A stretch of DNA of 64,000 nt from Lysinibacillus odysseyi (GTDB lineage Bacteria; Bacillota; Bacilli; Bacillales_A; Planococcaceae): contig JABUKB010000001.1 of the NCBI GenBank assembly GCA_014595895.1, positions 620,001-684,000 of the forward strand, in the 5' to 3' direction. Position numbers and translations under genes: made by a program. The notes below the pieces were generated by a model. The model searched no databases. It had not been told where the DNA came from and saw nothing but the letters and a program-made list of their open reading frames with translations. Shown piece by piece: positions 32,062 through 41,062 of the stretch. Numbering within the stretch: position 1 is the first letter of the stretch; every line of letters starts with the position of its first letter.

Positions 32062-33435
32062 TTAATATACGCCTTCTGCTACCATACCATCTGCTACTTT
32101 TACAAAGCCTGCGATATTTGAGCCGACAACTAAATTGCCAGCTACACCATACTTTTCAGCAGCATCTTTTGATTGCTTGTAAATATCTTTCATAATTTGG
32201 TGCAATTTTTCATCTACTTCTTGGAATGACCAAGCAGTACGTGATGAATTTTGAGCCATTTCTAGAGCGGATACCGCAACGCCGCCTGCATTCGCTGCTT
32301 TTGCTGGACCAAAGTATACGTCGTTTTCCAAGAAGATATTGATCGCCTCTAAATCAGAAGGCATATTCGCACCCTCTGCTACGAATTTTGCGCCGTTTTG
32401 TACTAAAATTGTTGCAGATTCAGCATTGATTTCATTTTGCGTAGCACATGGTAGTGCAATGTCACATGGAATCGTCCAAATATTTGTGCAACCTTCATGA
32501 TATTCAGCGTGTGGGCGAGATTCCACATATGTTTTAATGCGCTCGCCTTTTTCTTCTTTGATTTCTTTTACTAAAGCAAGATCGATACCTTGCGAATCGT
32601 AAATGTAGCCAGAAGAATCAGAGCAAGCTACAACTTTCGCGCCATAGTGCTGCGCTTTTTCAATCGCATAAATTGCTACGTTCCCAGAACCTGATACAAC
32701 TACTGTCTTATCAAGGAACTTTTCGTTTTTCTCATGCAGCATCTCTTCTACGAAATACACTAAGCCATAACCAGTCGCCTCTTTACGTGCTAGCGAACCG
32801 CCATAACCAGGTTTTTTACCTGTTAGAACGCCTGCTTCATAAGCGCCGCGTAAACGCTTGTATTGCCCCCACATATAGCCTACTTCACGTGCGCCTACAC
32901 CGATATCTCCAGCAGGAACATCGACATCCGGACCGATATGACGGTATAATTCAGACATGAAGGCTTGGCAGAAACGCATAATCTCGGCATCTGATTTTCC
33001 TTTTGGATTGAAGTCAGAACCGCCTTTACCTCCACCGATTGGTTGCCCAGTTAAAGCATTCTTGAAAATTTGCTCGAAAGCTAAAAATTTCATAATCGAT
33101 TCATTTACTGTAGGATGGAAGCGTAGACCGCCTTTGTAAGGTCCAATCACGTTATTGAACTGTACACGGTAGCCGCGGTTCACTTGTACTTGGTTCTGGT
33201 CGTCTTGCCAAGCAACACGGAATGAAATGATGCGATCCGGTTCAACGATTCGCCCTAAGATGTTATGTTCAATGTATTCAGGGTGCTGTGCAAATAACGG
33301 TGCAAGCGAAAGAAGAATTTCTTCTGCAGCTTGCAAGAATTCAGGTTGATGAGCGTTTTTCTCTTTTAGTTGCGCAAAAATGCCATCCACATACTCTTTG
33401 GCTCTTGCTTCATTTGATGATAGTGCTGTCGTCAT
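32062..33435 (-). CDS. gdhA: NADP-specific glutamate dehydrogenase
   Basis: The 457-residue enzyme matches bacterial hexameric NADP-GDH in length and sequence, and assimilates ammonium onto 2-oxoglutarate. Diagnostic segments are QFNNVIGPYKGGLRFHP near residues 92-108, the catalytic lysine region GQPIGGGKGGSDFNPKG near 129-145, and VVSGSGNVAIYA near 245-256. B. subtilis lacks an NADP-GdhA of this type, relying on GltAB, so this gene would give the host another route. GGGGGT precedes the ATG. It is a single gene with a 170-base upstream region. Confidence 0.95.
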   Translation of the reverse strand: MTTALSSNEARAKEYVDGIFAQLKEKNAHQPEFLQAAEEILLSLAPLFAQHPEYIEHNILGRIVEPDRIISFRVAWQDDQNQVQVNRGYRVQFNNVIGPYKGGLRFHPTVNESIMKFLAFEQIFKNALTGQPIGGGKGGSDFNPKGKSDAEIMRFCQAFMSELYRHIGPDVDVPAGDIGVGAREVGYMWGQYKRLRGAYEAGVLTGKKPGYGGSLARKEATGYGLVYFVEEMLHEKNEKFLDKTVVVSGSGNVAIYAIEKAQHYGAKVVACSDSSGYIYDSQGIDLALVKEIKEEKGERIKTYVESRPHAEYHEGCTNIWTIPCDIALPCATQNEINAESATILVQNGAKFVAEGANMPSDLEAINIFLENDVYFGPAKAANAGGVAVSALEMAQNSSRTAWSFQEVDEKLHQIMKDIYKQSKDAAEKYGVAGNLVVGSNIAGFVKVADGMVAEGVY

Positions 33436-33607
33436 AATGTAACCCCCAATGTGATTTGATAGGGATATCGTAGTATGATTTTTCTAACAATTCAATAAGA
33501 TTTTCATGTCACACTACCTGAACATTGTGAATTAAATCACTAAAAAGAGAAAAAATAATTATTTTAAAATAATATTTTAACGACATAAATAAAGGGGTAA
33601 TGAAAGA

Positions 33608-34057
33608 ATGAAAAAATTATTAATTGATGCTGATGCCTGTCCGGTTATTGATTTGGCGCTGTTTATCTCATCTCAATATGAGATTAAACCTATCTTGTTT
33701 TGCGATACATCCCATCGCATCGAAAGAGAGAATACAATAACAATTATTGTCCCCAAAGGACCGGATTCGGTTGATTTTAAACTAGTGAATGCGCTTTCAC
33801 CTGGAGATATCGTTATCACGAATGATTATGGTCTCGCAGCAATGTGTTTAGCAAAAAGAGCTTTTGTTGTCGATTCAAATGGAAGAGAAATGACAGCAGA
33901 CAATATTGATCAATTACTCGCTTTCCGCTATGAAGGAGCAAAAATCAGGCGAAGTGGCGGACGGCTAAAAGGTCCAAAAAAGCGTACAGAAAAAAATAAT
34001 ATTTCCTTCGAAAGTAAATTTCGACAAATTTGTGAACGAGCTATTTCAGAAAGATGA
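33608..34057 (+). CDS. yqxD: YqxD/YaiI family PIN-like protein (UPF0178)
   Basis: The 149-residue protein starts with the family motif LLIDADACPV and has the acidic segment DIVITNDYGLA near residues 76-86, giving the acidic cluster of a PIN/NYN-like nuclease fold. The C-terminal basic tail (GGRLKGPKKRTEKN) is also typical. Members are uncharacterised, though the fold suggests RNA cleavage. AAAGGGG precedes the ATG by about ten bases. The gene is followed 13 bases later by dsdA. Confidence 0.9.
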   Translation: MKKLLIDADACPVIDLALFISSQYEIKPILFCDTSHRIERENTITIIVPKGPDSVDFKLVNALSPGDIVITNDYGLAAMCLAKRAFVVDSNGREMTADNIDQLLAFRYEGAKIRRSGGRLKGPKKRTEKNNISFESKFRQICERAISER

Positions 34058-34070
34058 AGAGGTGTTAAAC

Positions 34071-35393
34071 ATGAACAATAATGTAGAATTAGAACGATTA
34101 CGTTCGGATTTTAAATTGATAGATGACCTGATGGAGCAGAAACATGTCCTATGGCTAAATGAAAACCGGAATCCTCATAAAAATATAGAAGGTATTACAA
34201 TGGAGGAAGTGGAAGATGCGGCAAATCGTTTACAACGCTTTTCTTCCTATATAATAGAAGCCTTTCCTGAAACTGCGTTGGAGGGGGGGATTATAGAGTC
34301 GGAAGTGAAAGAAATAGCGGCAATGAAAAAATTGATTGAAGGGCGTAGAGCCATACATATACCTGGCCGCCTGTTTTTAAAATGCGACCATGCTCTACCG
34401 ATTTCTGGTTCCATAAAAGCGCGTGGAGGAATTTATGAAGTATTAAAGCATGCAGAAACCTTGGCAATCAAGGCAGGCAAACTGTCAGAAAGCGATGATT
34501 ATGCACTGATTCACCGGGAGGAGATGCGCGATTTTTATAAGCAGTATAAAATTGCGGTCGGCTCTACCGGTAACTTAGGGCTAAGCATTGGCATTATCAG
34601 TGCTAAATTAGGTTTCCAGGTAGACGTGCATATGTCGGCTGATGCGAAGGATTGGAAAAAAGATTTACTGCGTTCATTAGGTGTCAATGTCATCGAATAT
34701 GAACAGGATTATTCGGTAGCGGTAGAGCAGGGCAGGAAAGAAGCTGCTGCAGATCCGTATTGCCATTTTATCGATGACGAAAATTCAAAGGATTTATTTG
34801 TTGGCTATGCAGTAGCGGCTTTACGTCTACAAAAGCAGCTGGCAAACCAACTGATTCAGGTCAATGCAGATCACCCGCTTTTTGTCTATTTGCCATGTGG
34901 GGTAGGCGGCGGACCTGGGGGCGTAGCATACGGCCTGCAGCAAATTTTTGGCGAGCATGTTCATATTTTCTTTGGCGAACCAACACAGTCACCTTGTATG
35001 CTGCTCGGCATGATGACAGGGCTTCATGACCAAATCAGTGTGGCAGATATCGAGTTGACCAATAAAACAGAAGCAGATGGTTTAGCGGTCGGGCGTCCTT
35101 CAAAGTTTGTCGGTTCGATAATGGAGAGTATTTTGAGTGGCTGCTATACAGTAGATGATGCGTTTTTATTCCGTAGTTTAAAGGCCATGATGGAGCAGGA
35201 AAATATTTTTATGGAGCCGTCAGCGCATGCAGGAGTGTTTGGGCCGATTCAAATTGTATGTGAGGGGCAAGAATATTTAGAAAAGCATGGGCTTTATGAT
35301 AAAATGGAGCAGGCAGTGCATGTAGTCTGGTCAACAGGCGGCAATATGGTACCAGAGGAAATGCGCCAAATCTATTTACAAACGGAAAAGTAG
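34071..35393 (+). CDS. dsdA: D-serine ammonia-lyase (D-serine dehydratase)
   Basis: DsdA is a PLP enzyme converting D-serine to pyruvate and ammonia. The 440 residues match E. coli DsdA in length. The PLP lysine lies in SGSIKARGG near residue 109, the phosphate-binding GSTGNLGLSIG near 160-170, and the glycine-rich PCGVGGGPGG near 279-288. The ATG at 34071 follows GAAGAGGTG. An in-frame start at 34032 lies inside yqxD and has no ribosome site. It probably detoxifies D-serine. It is grouped with yqxD and a small DUF4181 gene. Confidence 0.93.
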   Translation: MNNNVELERLRSDFKLIDDLMEQKHVLWLNENRNPHKNIEGITMEEVEDAANRLQRFSSYIIEAFPETALEGGIIESEVKEIAAMKKLIEGRRAIHIPGRLFLKCDHALPISGSIKARGGIYEVLKHAETLAIKAGKLSESDDYALIHREEMRDFYKQYKIAVGSTGNLGLSIGIISAKLGFQVDVHMSADAKDWKKDLLRSLGVNVIEYEQDYSVAVEQGRKEAAADPYCHFIDDENSKDLFVGYAVAALRLQKQLANQLIQVNADHPLFVYLPCGVGGGPGGVAYGLQQIFGEHVHIFFGEPTQSPCMLLGMMTGLHDQISVADIELTNKTEADGLAVGRPSKFVGSIMESILSGCYTVDDAFLFRSLKAMMEQENIFMEPSAHAGVFGPIQIVCEGQEYLEKHGLYDKMEQAVHVVWSTGGNMVPEEMRQIYLQTEK

Positions 35394-35403
35394 GAGAGTA
35401 TTT

Positions 35404-35754
35404 GTGGTCATTATAGCAATTGTGATAGCCTTTTTAGTAGCAGGATTTGTGGATGCGACATTACGTGAAAAATATAAAATCGAGCGTAACAAGTCATTTT
35501 CCGATCAGTTCTTCAATAAATGGCATATGTTATTTGAAATTTTTGCAGCATTGGCATTTTTAGCGGTTATCTCCACATACGGTTTGACCAATAATGTGTT
35601 ATATAGTGTGTTAATTATGTTTTTCGCTTTCTTGTATGTAATCCGTGCAGCATTAGAGTTCACATTCCGCAGAGCGCAAAATAAATATAAGATTTCTGTT
35701 ATCTATGTGATTATCTTTGCGTTTTTAAGTGTAGCGATTTATTTATTCTTATAA
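35404..35754 (+). CDS. DUF4181-like small membrane protein
   Basis: The 116-residue protein has four hydrophobic helices (about residues 2-18, 42-60, 64-84 and 98-116) and a charged loop EKYKIERNKSFSDQFFNKWHM. The topology and the basic loop match the DUF4181 family of Firmicutes. It starts at a GTG with TAGGAG seven bases upstream, ten bases after dsdA, and shares its terminator. The function is unknown. Co-transcription with dsdA suggests no obvious role. Confidence 0.75.
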   Translation: MVIIAIVIAFLVAGFVDATLREKYKIERNKSFSDQFFNKWHMLFEIFAALAFLAVISTYGLTNNVLYSVLIMFFAFLYVIRAALEFTFRRAQNKYKISVIYVIIFAFLSVAIYLFL

Positions 35755-35758
35755 GACG

Positions 35759-35795
35759 AAGCCCTTTGTGTTAGTAAAACATGAAGGGCTTTTGT
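35759..35795 (+). terminator. Terminator of the yqxD-dsdA-DUF4181 group
   Basis: AAGCCCTT and AAGGGCTT pair perfectly around a 17-base loop, followed by TTGTTG. Confidence 0.8.
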
Positions 35796-35914
35796 TGTAG
35801 GAGGGAAATTTTCCTTTTAGGCGGCGAATGCTCTATTTTTGCGGGTTTCAGCATCATTAATCATTGCATATAATGATTAGATATAATCAGACGCATTCCT
35901 CCTTCTCTTGTAAT

Positions 35915-35969
35915 AAAAAACATCCCCAAAACGGGAGTATAATGTTATACGTACCCAATTTGGAGATGT
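35915..35969 (-). terminator. Terminator of the squalene/phytoene synthase-like gene
   Basis: On the minus strand CATCTCCAAA...GGGT...TATAA pairs with TTATA...TCCC...TTTGGGGATG, then TTTTTTATT. The stem is about 20 bp with bulges. Confidence 0.75.
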
Positions 35970-35979
35970 ATGCTATAGA

Positions 35980-36810
35980 CTATTCGTCTGCTTCTGCCTT
36001 TACTTCTTCTACCGTTTGCTCTACCTCAGCGCGCGTCATTTTTTCGCGGCCATCCTTCATTACCTTTAACGTTTTATGAGCCAAAACATGCGGCAATTTA
36101 GCAAACATATACACTTTTTTATTGCTGCGAACGCTCTCGATATAAGCATCTCCATAAGCTAACTGCTCATCTGCATAAGCGAAGAGTTCTTTGCGTGTCC
36201 AGCCATCTGGCACGAAACTTACACCGCGTTCATCCAAGTCTTCTTCTTCATTGCGTAAGATATTTACAGCCTGTAGACCGCGGCCGTACCCGATTGCCAG
36301 CTCATGATCTGTTACGAGACCTGTATCCCACTCCCATAGCTCTGATAATAAACGACCTACAAGACCTGCTACATAATATGTATACTCATCTAAATCTTCA
36401 CGCGTTTTCACTTCAAAGTTTTTCAATGCCCATTTACCCATGCCGCCAGCCATTTCCTCGCAAGCGCGGAATACATATGGGCGTGCCCCTTCAGGACATA
36501 CTTCAATCCAGTCTTTCATGCGTAATGTTACTTCAGGCATTTTGTCTTTTTCAGATCCTAGCGCTTCAAAATAGGCTGCTTCATTAAATGGATACTGAAA
36601 TAGTGTTTTGATCTTTTGTAAAATATCATTTTTAACCGCATTATCTACTTTTTCATTATCTTCAATTTCATCTAGGGCACGCATGCATAGATAAGCTGTC
36701 CCGACAGCTAATTTTAAGTTTGTGCCTAAAAACGTAATAGGAATATAAAATGTACGGCTTGTTTCTTTTAAAACGCGCATAGCGTCTTTCACTAATGCTT
36801 TGTCAGTCAT
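35980..36810 (-). CDS. Squalene/phytoene synthase family protein
   Basis: The 276-residue protein belongs to the trans-isoprenyl diphosphate head-to-head synthase family. It has two acidic motifs, ALDEIEDN near residues 45-52 and NILRNEEEDLDERG near 183-196, plus SRTFYIPI and YTYYVAGLVG. A conserved ETSRTFY and GRGLQAVNI support the fold. It starts at an ATG just after GGAGG; an in-frame TTG overlaps the site. No carotenoid desaturase, squalene cyclase or other hpn/crt genes are nearby, so the product (dehydrosqualene, squalene or phytoene) is undetermined. Confidence 0.88.
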   Translation of the reverse strand: MTDKALVKDAMRVLKETSRTFYIPITFLGTNLKLAVGTAYLCMRALDEIEDNEKVDNAVKNDILQKIKTLFQYPFNEAAYFEALGSEKDKMPEVTLRMKDWIEVCPEGARPYVFRACEEMAGGMGKWALKNFEVKTREDLDEYTYYVAGLVGRLLSELWEWDTGLVTDHELAIGYGRGLQAVNILRNEEEDLDERGVSFVPDGWTRKELFAYADEQLAYGDAYIESVRSNKKVYMFAKLPHVLAHKTLKVMKDGREKMTRAEVEQTVEEVKAEADE

Positions 36811-37036
36811 TAAGGATTCCTCCAATTCTTTCTCGCATATATCTATCCTATCCTATATTCACAAAAAGATAAAACAAAAGTATAACAAACTTTACGAGAA
36901 AAGGCTGTTTTTTGCTAGCTGATGTAAAAATGAGAGAAAATAAAGATGTAGCATGGGCAATATTCCAAATTTACGCTACAATAGGGAGAGGTAGTTGAGA
37001 TGACGTGATTCATCTCGGAAGATAGAAGGTGAAAAA

Positions 37037-38095
37037 GTGTTACGTGAACATACATATATTTGTGTTGATATCGAAGCAGCACTTATTCGAGGTCGACAAT
37101 GTATGATTGAGATAGGTGCGGTGAAATGGTATCCTGATGGGACAATGGATACGTTTACGCAGCTTATTCAGCCATACAAATTCAAAAAGTTGAACACGCA
37201 TATCCAAAAATTAACAGGTATTACAACAGAGCAATTAATCGGTGCTCCTTCCTTTAAAGAAGCTATGCATAAATTTAAAAATTGGTGCGGGAATGGTTGC
37301 ATTTTTTTAACATTTGGGGAATTTGACCGCAAAGTGTTGGAAGAAGAATTAGCACGGAATTTTATGAGCAGTGATTTCATTTTTCCGATGATTGATTTTC
37401 AGCAAAAATATATGATTGCCAATAAGCTAAAAGAGCAGCCAAGTCTCGGTGGTTTGATGAACCAGTTAGGCCTTGAGGTAGAAGTGCAGCATCGTGCATT
37501 GGCAGATGCGAATAGCTTACGACAAATCTTTGAAAAAGTGGATGGCGAGCAATTGATACGAGCGCAAAAAACAAATAAAGGACGTTATTTATCTACTAGC
37601 TTGAAGCCGGGAGATACCCATTATGAATTAATGGTTGCCTATGTGGATTTCCTTGTAACGAAAAACGGCATTGTTATCGAAAAAACAGAGACACTAGCGG
37701 AAAAACTTTCTGTTGCTATTCGCGAGGAAGTGCGTACCAATGAGCAAGGACAGGAAGAATTGGTGCAATCTACAAAAGTATTTCCTTCTGACAAAGCCAA
37801 AAAGATGCTCTCTTATTTGACACAAACGATAGAGGACAAAATATTATTGACGAGAACGGGATTGCGCCCGATTACCAAGGTATTGCGTTTGCACAATTGT
37901 ACGATGCAAAAAACAGAAGTTATCAATTTGCAGCACCTGTTGCAAGAAGAATTGGTGGCGCAGTTTTCTTATCAGGAGGAAACAAAGAGCCATTTTGAGA
38001 AGAGACTCAGTAGTTTACTAAACCAGTATGGCTATTTACTAGTGGATGAATATACAAAGCGTGACCTATTTCCAAATCAAGTGACAACAGTTTAA
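37037..38095 (+). CDS. DEDDh 3'-5' exonuclease with C-terminal extension
   Basis: The N-terminal 175 residues or so form an RNase T/DnaQ exonuclease domain: the DIE motif at residues 11-13, TGITTEQL, then FGEFDRKVLEEEL (Exo II) and HRALADA (Exo III) near 154-160. The Exo I sequence VDIEAA is a close variant of FDxET. The C-terminal half has no recognised domain and ends with positively charged and helical segments. At 352 residues it is longer than KapD-type proteins. It starts at a GTG after AGAAGGTG. CoaW follows 56 bases later, possibly co-transcribed. Confidence 0.82.
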   Translation: MLREHTYICVDIEAALIRGRQCMIEIGAVKWYPDGTMDTFTQLIQPYKFKKLNTHIQKLTGITTEQLIGAPSFKEAMHKFKNWCGNGCIFLTFGEFDRKVLEEELARNFMSSDFIFPMIDFQQKYMIANKLKEQPSLGGLMNQLGLEVEVQHRALADANSLRQIFEKVDGEQLIRAQKTNKGRYLSTSLKPGDTHYELMVAYVDFLVTKNGIVIEKTETLAEKLSVAIREEVRTNEQGQEELVQSTKVFPSDKAKKMLSYLTQTIEDKILLTRTGLRPITKVLRLHNCTMQKTEVINLQHLLQEELVAQFSYQEETKSHFEKRLSSLLNQYGYLLVDEYTKRDLFPNQVTTV

Positions 38096-38151
38096 GGGAA
38101 ATGGACGATATACTCGAGAAAACTAGAGAAGAACCAAAAGGAGAACAAATT

Positions 38152-38991
38152 ATGGGGAATTCAGTAGGGATTGATGCCGGTGGTACGCTCACAAAATTAG
38201 CATATATCAATCGTGACGGAGAGCTAACAACAAAAGTCTTTCCGTCCAATGAATTACATTTAGTAAAAGAATGGTTAGAGCAGCATCCCCAAGTAGAAGA
38301 GATTGGCATGACGGGGGGACGTGCAGAGCAGTTGCGCCAGGTGCTTCAAACGATGAAATCCATTCACTATATTGTAGAATTTGAGGCTACATTGAAAGGT
38401 GTCCGCTACTTATTGCAGCGAGAGGGACATGCAATTGAAAGTAGTATCATAACAAATATAGGAACAGGCACATCAATCCATTATATGGATGGAGATACAC
38501 ATATGCGTGTGGGCGGTACGGGAATCGGCGGAGGTACGCTAATTGGTTTATCCGCGCTGACAACTGGACAATCTGAGTTTACCCATATCACACAAATGGC
38601 AGAGAACGGCGACCGCTCTCAAATCGATCTATTTGTAAAAGATATTTTCCAAGGGATGGATGCTCCGCTAGACGGGAATCTAACAGCGAGCAATTTTGGC
38701 AAGGTAGGGATTACGGAACAGCAGGAGCATCCGGTGGAAAATATTTTGGCTACTGTCCAGGGACTTGTAGGGGAAGTCGTGACGACATTGAGTATCCAGC
38801 TATCACAGCAATATAACGCAAAATATATTGTCTTTATCGGCTCGACTTTAACGAATAATGAGATACTGAAGCGAATCATCGCCCACTATACGGTTCTAAA
38901 GAAGCATACCCCTATTTTCTTGAAGGATTGCGGTTTCTCAGGCGCAATTGGGGCGCTGATTAATATTACGGAATACAGTAAAAATAATTAG
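38152..38991 (+). CDS. coaW: Type II pantothenate kinase
   Basis: CoaW phosphorylates pantothenate, the first committed step of coenzyme A synthesis. The 279-residue protein has the acetate/sugar kinase ATPase motifs: GIDAGGTLTKLAY at residues 4-16, NIGTGTSIHYM near 103-113, and the second glycine-rich GGTGIGGGTLIGL near 122-134. It matches the staphylococcal and Bacillus type II enzymes, which lack feedback inhibition. The ATG at 38152 follows AAAAGGAGAACA; a longer frame to 38101 has none. CoA supply is relevant to PHA synthesis, but the genes are not linked. Confidence 0.93.
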   Translation: MGNSVGIDAGGTLTKLAYINRDGELTTKVFPSNELHLVKEWLEQHPQVEEIGMTGGRAEQLRQVLQTMKSIHYIVEFEATLKGVRYLLQREGHAIESSIITNIGTGTSIHYMDGDTHMRVGGTGIGGGTLIGLSALTTGQSEFTHITQMAENGDRSQIDLFVKDIFQGMDAPLDGNLTASNFGKVGITEQQEHPVENILATVQGLVGEVVTTLSIQLSQQYNAKYIVFIGSTLTNNEILKRIIAHYTVLKKHTPIFLKDCGFSGAIGALINITEYSKNN

Positions 38992-39031
38992 AAAAAATCG
39001 CCAACCTAACCAACTAGGGTGGCGATTTTTT
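38992..39031. terminator. Bidirectional terminator
   Basis: AAAAAATCGCC and GGCGATTTTTT form an 11-bp stem around an 18-base loop (the loop pairs further as CCTA/TAGG). It serves coaW and the convergent ypdQ-like gene. Confidence 0.88.
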
Positions 39032-39038
39032 AGGGTTA

Positions 39039-39425
39039 TTATCTTTTTCTCAGCGCTTCGCGTGCTAGCGCATCGGCTGCCTTGTTTTGCTGGTCGGGAA
39101 TCCACTTAATGAAAAATAAATCCAGCTTTTCAATCAGGGTTAAGGCTTGTTCTAGATAAGGTTTAAACTCTTCGTTTTTCACATAGGCTTTTTCAATCGA
39201 TGCTACGACAATTTTAGAATCGGAACGGACGGATACAAGATTGGAATTTAGCTTGATGGCTTCCTCTAAACCGCGAATCAGCGCGGCGAATTCTGCGATA
39301 TGGTTATTGGTTTCACCGATATATTCACTGATTTTTATATTGTGGCCTTCTCCCTTGATGAAAACCCCAATGCCACTCGGCCCAGGATTGCCCGCACTGG
39401 CTGCATCAATATATACTTCTAGCAT
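39039..39425 (-). CDS. ypdQ: RNase H-like protein YpdQ
   Basis: The protein has the RNase H fold with the motif IDAASAGNPGPSG at residues 5-17, and the acidic residues in AEFAAL, RSDSKIV and DQQNKAADALARE. It closely matches B. subtilis YpdQ. Family members of this group are often described as inactive or weak RNase HI; the residue set here looks complete enough that activity cannot be excluded. The start at MLEVYIDAAS follows GAGG; an ATG four codons earlier lacks one. The divergent YpeQ-like gene keeps the B. subtilis neighbourhood. Confidence 0.88.
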   Translation of the reverse strand: MLEVYIDAASAGNPGPSGIGVFIKGEGHNIKISEYIGETNNHIAEFAALIRGLEEAIKLNSNLVSVRSDSKIVVASIEKAYVKNEEFKPYLEQALTLIEKLDLFFIKWIPDQQNKAADALAREALRKR

Positions 39426-39518
39426 AGAAAACCTCATTCGTTTTTCTTTTTAGTATAGCAAAGCGATGGACAAAAGAAAAATACTCATAGTAAAATGAAA
39501 TGATAAAGGAGGGTGACG

Positions 39519-39713
39519 GTGAATAAAGTATCTGTAATGAAGGAAATCGATGAACTGACAGACACTTATTGTATGGATTGTCCAGTCATCCGTGACCTTC
39601 GAAAAACACGTGGAAAAACAAAAGCGCATCGTTTTTGTATTAAGCAATGTTCTGTTGGTGAAAAACTGCAATTTTTAGGGCAAGAATTAATGAAAGTGAC
39701 AGATGAATATTAA
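39519..39713 (+). CDS. ypeQ: Small zinc-finger-like protein, YpeQ family
   Basis: The 64-residue protein has four cysteines in a C-x2-C ... C-x4-C pattern (YCMDCPV and FCIKQC) like B. subtilis YpeQ, and should bind zinc. The rest is a basic helix (RKTRGKTKAHR), which suggests nucleic-acid or ribosome contact. The GTG at 39519 lies six bases after GGAGG; another GTG at 39513 overlaps the site. The divergent arrangement with ypdQ resembles the Bacillus order. Confidence 0.82.
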   Translation: MNKVSVMKEIDELTDTYCMDCPVIRDLRKTRGKTKAHRFCIKQCSVGEKLQFLGQELMKVTDEY

Positions 39714-39734
39714 TCATGTCATATGTAAATAGAT

Positions 39735-39776
39735 AAAAAGAATCCACTGCACAACTTGGCAGTGGATTCTTTTTAT
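39735..39776. terminator. Bidirectional terminator
   Basis: AAAAAGAATCCACTGC and GCAGTGGATTCTTTTT form a 16-bp stem with an eight-base loop, between the YpeQ-like gene and the convergent SEC-C gene, whose stop lies inside it. Confidence 0.92.
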
Positions 39777-40750
39777 GCTGCTTGATAATCTAATAAATCT
39801 TGGTAATATTTATTTAATGATGAAGCGGAAATGCCAAAGTGTTCAGAGATTTCTTTGACTGTGAACTTCACATCAAACAGTCCTTTTTCCTGGGCAAAAC
39901 GTATAGCGCCTGCTGCAATGGCTTCTGGCTTACGTGCCTTTGGTTGTTGTTCCAATAAATAATCTTCTAAAATCGGCATAATTGTTTCTTCAGGTAATTG
40001 GTGCGTAGCTAAAAATGCTTTTGCTTGAGCGATGACATCCTGTTCAAATGTTGTAAACTCTTCGCCTTCATAGCCGCCATCCACAAGCTTCGTCCATAAT
40101 TGCAAATGGTTTTGCTGTAAGTATGCTGTCGCCTCTAGATTTTGCGCTTCAAATTCTTTTGTGATAGCTTCGAAAACCTTCTTGTGCTCAGCAGGGAAGA
40201 AAATCATTGTCGATACGGCTAAGCGGTGGTCTTCTTTATGTGAACCATCAGGCAATAAGAAAGCAAATACATGCATACCTTCAGGGATTGGTTTATTGTT
40301 TTCACGGCGAATCCAGAAAGCTTCACCTGTTAATGTATGAATAGCTTTAAAATAGCCGTCCTCCACTACTTCAACCAGCCCGATAAAGATTTGCGGGTTC
40401 GTCCAGTTTTTTAATAAGGCAACCGTCTGCGGGCGCACCGTGCGCTTCATCTGACGTTTTAGATAGCCTTCCCAAATATCCGGGCGTAGATGGAAGAAAA
40501 ACTCATCGAGCGCCACAGCTTCGATTAATTCGCGCTGTAATTTATCCTTGATCGCTGGTGACCATGCTTGTACAAGCTCGATATACTCACGAATATCTTT
40601 ACGCTCAGGATAACTTGTATAAAATGTTTGTAATATACTTTCGATTTCTTCATTTATTAACGATTGAATATTGATTTGTTGCTGTCCTTCACAACATTTT
40701 TTATATTTTTTGCCGCTACCGCAAGGGCATAGGTCGTTACGTCCTACCAT
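39773..40750 (-). CDS. SEC-C zinc-binding protein with C-terminal HTH-like region
   Basis: The 325-residue protein starts with the SEC-C motif NDLCPCGSGKKYKKCCEG at residues 5-22, a zinc-binding segment also found at the SecA C-terminus. The middle is an uncharacterised domain of about 200 residues. The last 50 residues or so (PEAIAAGAIRFAQEKG ... FTVKEISEHFGISASSLNKYY) read like a cyclin/TFIIB-type helix-turn-helix repeat. AAGGAAG precedes the ATG. A role with SecA/ribosomes or as a DNA-binding protein is possible. It is monocistronic. Confidence 0.82.
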   Translation of the reverse strand: MVGRNDLCPCGSGKKYKKCCEGQQQINIQSLINEEIESILQTFYTSYPERKDIREYIELVQAWSPAIKDKLQRELIEAVALDEFFFHLRPDIWEGYLKRQMKRTVRPQTVALLKNWTNPQIFIGLVEVVEDGYFKAIHTLTGEAFWIRRENNKPIPEGMHVFAFLLPDGSHKEDHRLAVSTMIFFPAEHKKVFEAITKEFEAQNLEATAYLQQNHLQLWTKLVDGGYEGEEFTTFEQDVIAQAKAFLATHQLPEETIMPILEDYLLEQQPKARKPEAIAAGAIRFAQEKGLFDVKFTVKEISEHFGISASSLNKYYQDLLDYQAA

Positions 40751-41062
40751 AGAAAAACACTTCCTTTAATTTTAATAACCTATATTAAGAAAATAGTACA
40801 TATTCTATAATAACTGCAGATGATTATTATGAAAAATGATTTTATATTCAAAAGATTGGGACAAATTTGCCTGCTAATAGATTTTATGTATAGTAGACAA
40901 AAAATAGAACAAAGGTAGAAAAAAATAGCGTTTAATGCAAGAATAGAAAACGAACGTTTATTCTGTCTATAAAAATCAGCGGAGAAAGATTTTTTCAGTT
41001 CTTTATTTTTTAAATAAAGTTTTATAGAGTATATATATATTGAGAAAGAGAGAAGGAGTAAT
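40751..41062. other. AT-rich gap with no supported gene
   Basis: This 312-base interval between the divergent SEC-C and DMT transporter genes has a long minus-strand frame (to 41109). It is a low-complexity, Ile/Phe-rich translation without a ribosome site and overlaps the next gene, so I treat it as spurious. It should hold both promoters; no clear -35/-10 pair could be chosen. Confidence 0.6.

Noticed and set aside
37037-38095. Phage or CRISPR-associated exonuclease
   Set aside because: No phage or cas genes nearby; a housekeeping DnaQ-like exonuclease is the simpler reading.
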